Part shown: piece by piece, positions 6,398 through 10,834 of the stretch
Layout of the letters: each line of letters starts with the position of its first letter
Numbering within the stretch: position 1 is the stretch's first letter
DNA from: Actinomycetota bacterium
GTDB lineage: Bacteria > Actinomycetota > Actinomycetes > Mycobacteriales > Micromonosporaceae
Assembly (NCBI GenBank): GCA_005885115.1
Contig: VAXX01000287.1
Span: forward strand, 1 to 10,834
Direction: 5' to 3'
DNA: 10,834 bases
Made by a program: the position numbers and the translations under genes
The notes under the pieces: model-generated
What the model saw: the letters and a program-made list of their open reading frames with translations, nothing else
What the model was told of the DNA's origin: nothing
Databases searched by the model: none

Positions 6398-6620
6398 TGA
6401 CGTGGGCGGCGTCCAGCGCGGCCTGTAGGGACTCCCGGTAGCCGTCGCTGGTGACCGTGGCGCCGCTGACGGTGTCGACGTTCGCGCTCTGCGCGTCCAG
6501 CGTCTCCTGCTTGAGCCGGGGGACCGCGTACGCGTTGATCTCCTGGTCCCGCCGGTTCCCGTCCGGTACCTGGACCGTGGTCACCTCGACGCTCCGGCCG
6601 CCGGAGATGCGTACCCGATC
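6390..6620 (-). pseudogene. FMN-binding domain protein, 5'-truncated remnant
   Basis: The C-terminal half of an FMN_bind-type domain, normally found in exported or membrane-anchored redox proteins that carry FMN covalently on a Thr. Numbering from GTG 6584, the SGATVTS motif at 40-46 carries the expected flavinylation Thr43, preceded by DQEINAYAVPRL and followed by DGYRESLQAALD. Homology continues upstream of that GTG (VRISGGRSVEV, to about 6614-6620), but I find no usual start codon in that frame, and the signal peptide or membrane anchor and first strands are absent. The frame stays open into the neighbouring synthase gene without family resemblance. A GGAG 7 nt before GTG 6584 could allow a 64-aa product, but it would be half a domain. 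I read it as a decayed gene; an unusually small functional protein is the alternative. Confidence 0.65.
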
Positions 6621-6690
6621 GGTCGAACTCTCCCGCGACCCACTGTCCGGCAGGTAGCTGAAGACGCGCTTAGGCCAACCTGTGGATGAG

Positions 6691-6722
6691 CTGTGCCCGG
6701 CTCGGCCTGTGCCCGGCTCAGC
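6691..6722. repeat. 16-bp tandem duplication
   Basis: CTGTGCCCGGCTCGGC (6691-6706) is followed directly by CTGTGCCCGGCTCAGC (6707-6722), 15 of 16 identical. The second copy contains the TGA stop of the minus-strand isoprenyl synthase gene (6718-6720), so the duplication appears to have occurred at the gene's 3' end. Its effect is unknown. Confidence 0.8.
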
Positions 6723-7740
6723 CGTCCCGCTCGACCAGGCCGGTGGCCAGCGCGGTCAGCGCGGCGTAGGCGTCCTCGGTGGGGTCGGCGGCGCGTAGGC
6801 AGGTCAGGGCGGAGCGGCACTGCCGTTCGGCCTCGGCGCGCGCCCAGCGTCGCCCACCCGAGCGCTCGATCAGCACGGCCACCCGGAGCAGGTCCTCGTC
6901 GTCCAGCGGCTCCGGGCGCTGGTACAGCTCGGCCAGTTCGACACTGTCCGGGCCGCCGGCCTGCAGCGCGGCGACCACCGGCAGGGTCTTCTTCCCCGCC
7001 CGCAGGTCCGACAGCGGTGCCCGCCCGGTCGCCCGCGGGTTCCCCCAGATCCCGAGCAGGTCGTCGGTGAGCTGGTAGGCCATGCCCAGGTGCCAACCGA
7101 ACCGGCTCAGCGCCCGGACCTGCGCGGTGAGCCCTTCGCCATACAGCGCGCCGAGCTCGCAGGCGCAGCGCAGCAGCGCGGCGGTCTTCCCGCCGGCCGC
7201 CGTGAGGCACTCGCCGACGGTCACCGCGCTGTGCTCCTCGTGCGCGATGTCCAGGCCCTGCCCGTCGACCATCTCGCGGATGGCCGCGCACAGGATCGAC
7301 ACCGCCGCCGGGCGGCCGGCGAGCAGTTCCATCCCGAGCGAGACGAGGGCGTTGCCGGCCAGGATCGCCTTGGGCATCCCGTACCGCCACCAGACCGTCT
7401 CGCGGTGCCGGCGCAGCAGCGCGCCGTCCATCACGTCGTCGTGCAGCAGCGCGTAGTTGTGCACCAGCTCGATGGCCACGGCGGCGTCGGCGGCCCGCTG
7501 CACCGGGCCCCCCACGGCGGCCGCGGACAGCAGGGTCAGGGTGGGCCGGATCAGCTTGCCGGTCGAGCCGGCCGCCTCGCCCGGTTCCTCGATCCAACCC
7601 AGGTGGTACCCGACCACCTCGCGGACCGAGTACGGCAGCCGGTCCACCGCATCGCGCAGCCGCGCTGCGACGACGTCCTGCACGAGGTCGGACACCCAGC
7701 CGGGCGCGGCCGGACGGGGGCTGCGCAGCGGGGTCAGCAC
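6718..7740 (-). CDS. Isoprenyl diphosphate synthase (polyprenyl synthetase family)
   Basis: Condenses isopentenyl diphosphate with an allylic diphosphate to make a prenyl chain, in the cytosol. From GTG 7740 the product is 340 aa, typical of the family. GKLIRP (61-66) binds diphosphate, the first aspartate-rich motif is DDVMD (101-105) and the second is DDLLG (226-230), where the last Asp of DDxxD is Gly, as I recall for many actinobacterial members. Tyr96, five residues before the first motif, would favour a short product (C15-C20) by analogy with farnesyl/geranylgeranyl synthases. The start is inferred from GGAGG 8 nt upstream; the frame is open back to 7980, but that part is shadow coding over the upstream gene. 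The start overlaps the stop of the small upstream gene in GTGCTGA. It resembles actinobacterial synthases associated with family 2 encapsulins, but no shell gene is visible. Confidence 0.9.
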   Translation of the reverse strand: MLTPLRSPRPAAPGWVSDLVQDVVAARLRDAVDRLPYSVREVVGYHLGWIEEPGEAAGSTGKLIRPTLTLLSAAAVGGPVQRAADAAVAIELVHNYALLHDDVMDGALLRRHRETVWWRYGMPKAILAGNALVSLGMELLAGRPAAVSILCAAIREMVDGQGLDIAHEEHSAVTVGECLTAAGGKTAALLRCACELGALYGEGLTAQVRALSRFGWHLGMAYQLTDDLLGIWGNPRATGRAPLSDLRAGKKTLPVVAALQAGGPDSVELAELYQRPEPLDDEDLLRVAVLIERSGGRRWARAEAERQCRSALTCLRAADPTEDAYAALTALATGLVERDG

Positions 7741-8111
7741 CAGCGGTTCCTCCGTTCCAGGGCGTGCCGGTACCGACGGGTGGGGTACCGGCACCGGACG
7801 CGTTCCACCCGGCCGGCCGGCTCGGTCGGGGCAACCCGGCGCAGCCGGGCCGGACGGCACCGGGTACGCGCGCGGGCGGCCCCGGCGTAGCAGTCCCGGA
7901 CCACCCGCAGCGCCCAGGCCATCCGGGCGGCGGCCCACTCGGGATGGTCGCCGAACTCCTGCGCCATCCGGGCCGCGCACCAGGCCGCCCCGTACCGGCG
8001 CAGCATGCCGGTCACCGACCGGCGTACCCGCTCGGGCGGCGGATGCTCGCTGGGTTGCAGGTCGCCGGCGAACAGCGCCTCCGCGCGTACCTCGTCGAGA
8101 GTGATCGACAT
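7734..8111 (-). CDS. Small uncharacterised actinobacterial protein
   Basis: A 125-aa protein I cannot assign to a function. It begins at ATG 8111, with GAGG 8 nt upstream. The first 75 or so residues look like a compact conserved helical domain (LDEVRAEALFAGDLQPSEHP, then RRSVTGMLRRYGAAWCAARM and AQEFGDHPEWAAARMAWALR). They resemble, from memory, small hypothetical proteins common in streptomycetes and relatives. The remaining 50 residues are Arg-rich and of low complexity, possibly unconserved read-out into the next gene. No membrane segment, signal peptide or metal motif is seen. Its stop overlaps the isoprenyl synthase start by 7 bp, so the two are probably translationally coupled and may act together. 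The same frame is open upstream through the broken permease tail, but the real start is the one given. Confidence 0.72.
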   Translation of the reverse strand: MSITLDEVRAEALFAGDLQPSEHPPPERVRRSVTGMLRRYGAAWCAARMAQEFGDHPEWAAARMAWALRVVRDCYAGAARARTRCRPARLRRVAPTEPAGRVERVRCRYPTRRYRHALERRNRWC

Positions 8112-8167
8112 AGGATCAGCCTCGCCGATCCGGACCACCGACCGCGACGGGAGAAGTACGCAGACGC

Positions 8168-9593
8168 CTACCGAACCGGTACTGCGGTGACCGCCGCCTC
8201 CTGTGCCGTGGCGTCGCGCTGGAGCCGGAAGGTCGCCGCGTACAGCAGGGCCGCGACGAGGAACCCGACCTCGAAGGTGACGTCGCCGAAGGCCGGCCAG
8301 TGCCTGGGTACCGGACCGACGTACCGCTGCTGGTTGGAGAACAGCCAGATGGACAGCACCATCCCGACCGCCATCGCGACGAACCCGCCCCACGGGTGGT
8401 GCGCCCGGTCGAACAGGAACCCGTCGACCCGCCGGCCCCGGCGCAGGTACCAGTCGACGAGGTAGACGGCGAGCCACGGCCCGACCCAGTACGAGATGAC
8501 CAGCAGGAAGCTCTCGTACCGGTGCCCGGCGTCCTTGAGGCCGGACAGCGCGACCAGGAAACCGAAGGCGCCGAAGACGATCGCGACGATGGCGGATGTT
8601 CAGGACGTTGGCGCAGATCGCCCCCACCGCGATGGCCACCAGGGTCAGCTTGGCGACCGCTCCGGGCAGGTGGCTGGTGAACGCGGCGGTCGGGTTGGCG
8701 CCTGCCGGCGCGGCGATGGTGGCCGAGGCGGCGCCGACCACCTCGAGTACCACGCACGAGACGAAGACCCCGAGCCCGGACCACAGTGCGACGGCGCGCC
8801 GGTTCGTGTCCGGCCGTAGGTAGCGGGTGTAGTCGGTGGCGTACGGGTTCCAGCCGGCGGCGTACCCGAACGCGGCGCCCACGGTCAGCAGGAAGCCGCC
8901 CAGCCCGCCACCACCGGCGGCCGCGCCCGGCCGCGCCTTGGCCAGCGTCAGCACCGAGGCGAGCAGGAACGCGACGGCGAGCAGCGGGAAGGCGTACCGC
9001 TCGAAGGTGTGCACCAGGTTGTGGCCCATGAAGGCGATCAGCACCTGGGCCGCCACCACGATCACCAGCGACAGCGCGCTGGACATCCCGGTCAGCGTGG
9101 TCAGCGCGAGCGCGCCGCTGACGCTGTTGACCGCGAACCAGCCGATCCCCGCGACCACCGCGTTGAGCCCGGCGGGCAGCGCGTTGCCCCACCGGCCGAA
9201 GGCGATGCGGCTCAACACCATCTGCGGTACGCCGAACTCCGGCCCCCGCGCCGAGAGCACCCCGTGGGTCAGTGACCCCAGCGCCGTGCCCAGCACGATC
9301 GCGGCCACCGCCGCCCAGAAGCTCTGCTGGAAGAACAGGATGGAGATGACGCCGACGAAGACCGTGGCGAACTCCAGGTTCGGCGACATCCAGGTCCAGA
9401 ACAGCTGGCCCGGCCGGCCGTGCCGCTCGTCCAGCGCGATGAACTCGGCGCCGCCCGGTTCGACGGCGACCACCTTCGTCCCGTACTGCCCTTCCCGGAC
9501 CTCGGCCGGGATCTCCACGGTCGTCATGCGCGCGACGGTAGCCGGGTCCGGCGTCGGGCGCATCTCATCGATGTTTCTCACTGGTTGCGCCAT
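8168..9593 (-). pseudogene. NCS1-family permease (purine/cytosine/allantoin-type), frameshifted
   Basis: A proton- or sodium-coupled inner-membrane transporter of the nucleobase-cation-symport-1 family. The N-terminal part in one frame carries DERHGRPGQLFWTWMSPNLE, a run of membrane helices, GWFAVNSVSGALAL, GWNPYATDYTRYL and ends at CANVLNI (8595-8612). The next recognisable part, AIVAIVFGAFGFLVALSGL through WVGPWLAVYLVDWYLRR and HHPWGGFVAM to the TAG at 8168, is in another frame starting about 8594. Relatives have roughly 20 residues (a Y-S-G-A-type helix start) between these blocks, so about 60 bp, net 3n+2, are missing. The intact frame instead runs on as an Arg-rich sequence. The protein would lose its last membrane helices. 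The ATG at 9593 is tentative; GGGAG lies only 2 nt away and a later ATG at 9527 is possible. A sequencing or assembly error cannot be excluded. Confidence 0.85.
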
Positions 9594-9615
9594 GTCTCCC
9601 GATGTGATGGGAGAC
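9594..9615. promoter_or_regulatory. Inverted repeat between divergent permease and sthA starts
   Basis: GTCTCCC (9594-9600) and GGGAGAC (9609-9615) form a perfect 7-bp inverted repeat with an 8-nt centre, filling most of the 29 bp between the two start codons. The right arm also supplies the GGGAG ribosome binding site of sthA, so it could be an operator or a translation-controlling hairpin. No convincing -35/-10 pair is visible in this short gap; the sthA promoter may lie inside the permease 5' end. Confidence 0.45.
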
Positions 9616-9622
9616 TGAACGG

Positions 9623-10834
9623 ATGTACGACTTCGACGTACTCGTGGTCGGCTCGGGACCCGGCGGGCAGAAGGCGGCGATCGCGGCCGCGAAGCTCGAC
9701 CGGCAGGTCGCCGTGGTGGAGCGCCGGCACATGATCGGCGGAGTCTGCATCAACACCGGCACCATCCCGTCCAAGACGCTGCGCGAGGCGGTGCTCTACC
9801 TGACCGGGCTCAACCAGCGGGAGATGTACGGGCAGAGCTACCGGGTCAAGGACGACATCACCATCGCCGACCTGACCGCGCGTACCCAGCACGTCGTCGG
9901 GCGCGAGATCGACGTGATCCGCAACCAGCTCGGCCGCAACCGGGTCCGCCTGCTCACCGGTACGGCGCGGTTCCAGGACCCGCATACGGTCATCGTCGAC
10001 GACGGTACGGGCCACGAGGGCCGGTACACCGCGGAGAAGGTGATCGTCGCGGTCGGTACCCGCCCGGCCCGGCCGGGCACCGTGGACTTCGACGAGCAGA
10101 CGATCATCGACTCCGACGGCATCCTGCAGATGGAGCAGGTACCGCACTCGATGGTCGTGGTCGGGGCCGGGGTGATCGGGATCGAGTACGCCTCGATGTT
10201 CGCCGCGCTCGGGGCCAAGGTGACCGTGGTCGAGCGGCGCGAGCGGATGCTGGAGTTCTGCGACCTGGAGATCGTCGAGGCGCTCAAGTACCACCTGCGC
10301 GACCTCGCGGTCACCTTCCGGTTCGGTGAGGCGGTCGCCTCGGTACAGCGGCATCCGCGGGGCGCGATCGCGGTGCTGGAGAGCGGCAAGCGGATCCCGG
10401 CGGACACGGTGATGTACTCGGCCGGCCGGCAGGGCACCGCCGACGTCCTGGAGCTGGAGAAGGCCGGACTGTCCGCCGACGACCGGGGCCGGATCGCCGT
10501 CAACGAGCACTACCAGACGGCGGTGCCGCACGTGTACGCGGTCGGCGACGTGATCGGGTTCCCGGCGCTGGCCTCGACCTCGATGGAGCAGGGGCGCCTG
10601 GCCGCGCACCACGCCTGCGACGAGCCCGCGCACGACCTGCACGCCATCCAGCCGATCGGGATCTACACGATCCCGGAGATCAGCTTCGTCGGGCGTACCG
10701 AGGACGAGCTGACCGAGCGCCGTACCCCGTTCGAGGTGGGCGTGTCCCGGTACCGGGAACTGGCCCGGGGGCAGATCATCGGCGACTCGTACGGGATGCT
10801 CAAACTGCTCGTGTCACCGGAGGACCGGACGCTG
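9623..10834 (+). CDS. sthA: Soluble (Si-specific) NAD(P)+ transhydrogenase, 3' end cut by window edge
   Basis: A cytosolic FAD flavoprotein that moves hydride between NADPH and NAD+, balancing the two pools. 404 codons are visible of about 465-470. FAD-binding GSGPGG is at 10-15; [17 protein letters not shown] (39-55) matches the pyridine nucleotide-disulfide oxidoreductase active-site region, but the second Cys is Thr47, so there is no redox disulfide. That separates SthA from lipoamide dehydrogenase and mercuric reductase. The NAD(P)-binding [15 protein letters not shown] segment is near residue 180 and the second FAD motif YAVGDVIG near 304. The start of the dimerisation domain ([11 protein letters not shown]) is visible before the edge. 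ATG 9623 has GGGAG 9 nt upstream. It is divergent from the broken permease. Confidence 0.93.
   Translation, partial: MYDFDVLVVGSGPGGQKAAIAAAKLDRQVAVVERRHMIGGVCINTGTIPSKTLREAVLYLTGLNQREMYGQSYRVKDDITIADLTARTQHVVGREIDVIRNQLGRNRVRLLTGTARFQDPHTVIVDDGTGHEGRYTAEKVIVAVGTRPARPGTVDFDEQTIIDSDGILQMEQVPHSMVVVGAGVIGIEYASMFAALGAKVTVVERRERMLEFCDLEIVEALKYHLRDLAVTFRFGEAVASVQRHPRGAIAVLESGKRIPADTVMYSAGRQGTADVLELEKAGLSADDRGRIAVNEHYQTAVPHVYAVGDVIGFPALASTSMEQGRLAAHHACDEPAHDLHAIQPIGIYTIPEISFVGRTEDELTERRTPFEVGVSRYRELARGQIIGDSYGMLKLLVSPEDRTL

Noticed and set aside
6679..6689. A DnaA-box-like TCATCCACA on the minus strand
   Set aside because: A single near-match with no cluster, no dnaA/dnaN neighbours and no AT-rich unwinding region; expected by chance.
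6714..6724. Short hairpin CGGCT-C-AGCCG as a terminator after the isoprenyl synthase gene
   Set aside because: The loop would be a single base and no T-run follows on the minus strand; such inverted repeats are frequent at this GC content.
7741..7980. An 80-residue N-terminal extension of the isoprenyl synthase
   Set aside because: It is Gly/Pro/Arg-rich, overlaps the small upstream gene, and the family domain begins right after GTG 7740, which has its own GGAGG. A long disordered N-terminus as in encapsulin cargo proteins cannot be excluded but is not supported.
7734..9593. A single 619-codon open frame reading from the permease start through to the small protein end
   Set aside because: After residue 330 or so the frame loses permease character and becomes Arg-rich, while the true permease tail continues in another frame. 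The small protein has its own ATG and ribosome binding site, so this is a chance read-through fusion.
1..10834. CRISPR arrays, tRNA or rRNA genes, insertion sequences
   Set aside because: No regularly spaced repeats, no cloverleaf-like conserved arms, and no transposase motifs or flanking terminal repeats were seen on either strand.

Overview
The window is high-GC DNA with the codon habits of an actinomycete. The frequent CGT-ACC, GGT-ACC and GTA-CC junctions suggest a Micromonosporaceae-type genome, which is an inference from composition and protein families. It contains nine intact or edge-truncated protein genes, two damaged genes and one transporter gene that looks internally deleted. No RNA genes, CRISPR arrays or insertion sequences were seen, and no gene-free stretch exceeds about 200 bases.

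The left part (1-6393) is a carbohydrate-use region. A LacI-family repressor gene runs off the left edge on the minus strand (1-699). It is divergent from a secreted polysaccharide-lyase-like protein (849-1490). A second, related LacI-family repressor (1471-2493, minus) overlaps the 3' end of the lyase gene. It is divergent from a four-gene operon on the plus strand: ABC ATPase (2685), ABC permease (3434), sugar-binding lipoprotein (4391) and ROK-family sugar kinase (5404). The order and the single-ATPase-domain format resemble fructose/ribose-class (CUT2, Frc-like) importers with a dedicated kinase. The 191-bp divergent intergenic region holds a good promoter (TTGACT-17-CAGAAT) and three LacI-type palindromes centred on AACGTT. 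Their centres are exactly 73 bp apart (2515.5, 2588.5, 2661.5), about seven helical turns. This is the most striking regulatory structure here.

The middle part (6390-8111) begins with a remnant of an FMN-binding domain gene whose TAA stop lies in the same TTAA as the kinase stop. It then has, on the minus strand, a small uncharacterised gene (7734-8111) whose end overlaps by 7 bp the start of an isoprenyl diphosphate synthase gene (6718-7740). A 16-bp tandem duplication sits over the stop codon of the synthase gene.

The right part (8168-10834) has an NCS1-family nucleobase/allantoin-type permease gene broken by a frameshifting loss of about 20 conserved codons near 8594. It also has, divergently, the soluble pyridine nucleotide transhydrogenase gene sthA, which runs off the right edge. 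Their start codons are 29 bp apart, with a perfect 7-bp inverted repeat between them.

The recurring oddity is loss of a conserved block in two membrane transporter genes: in frame in the ABC permease near residues 217-220, out of frame in the NCS1 permease. Together with the headless FMN-binding gene, this suggests gene decay or sequence/assembly error. No wholly new system is proven; the equally spaced operators and the deletion pattern most deserve checking.
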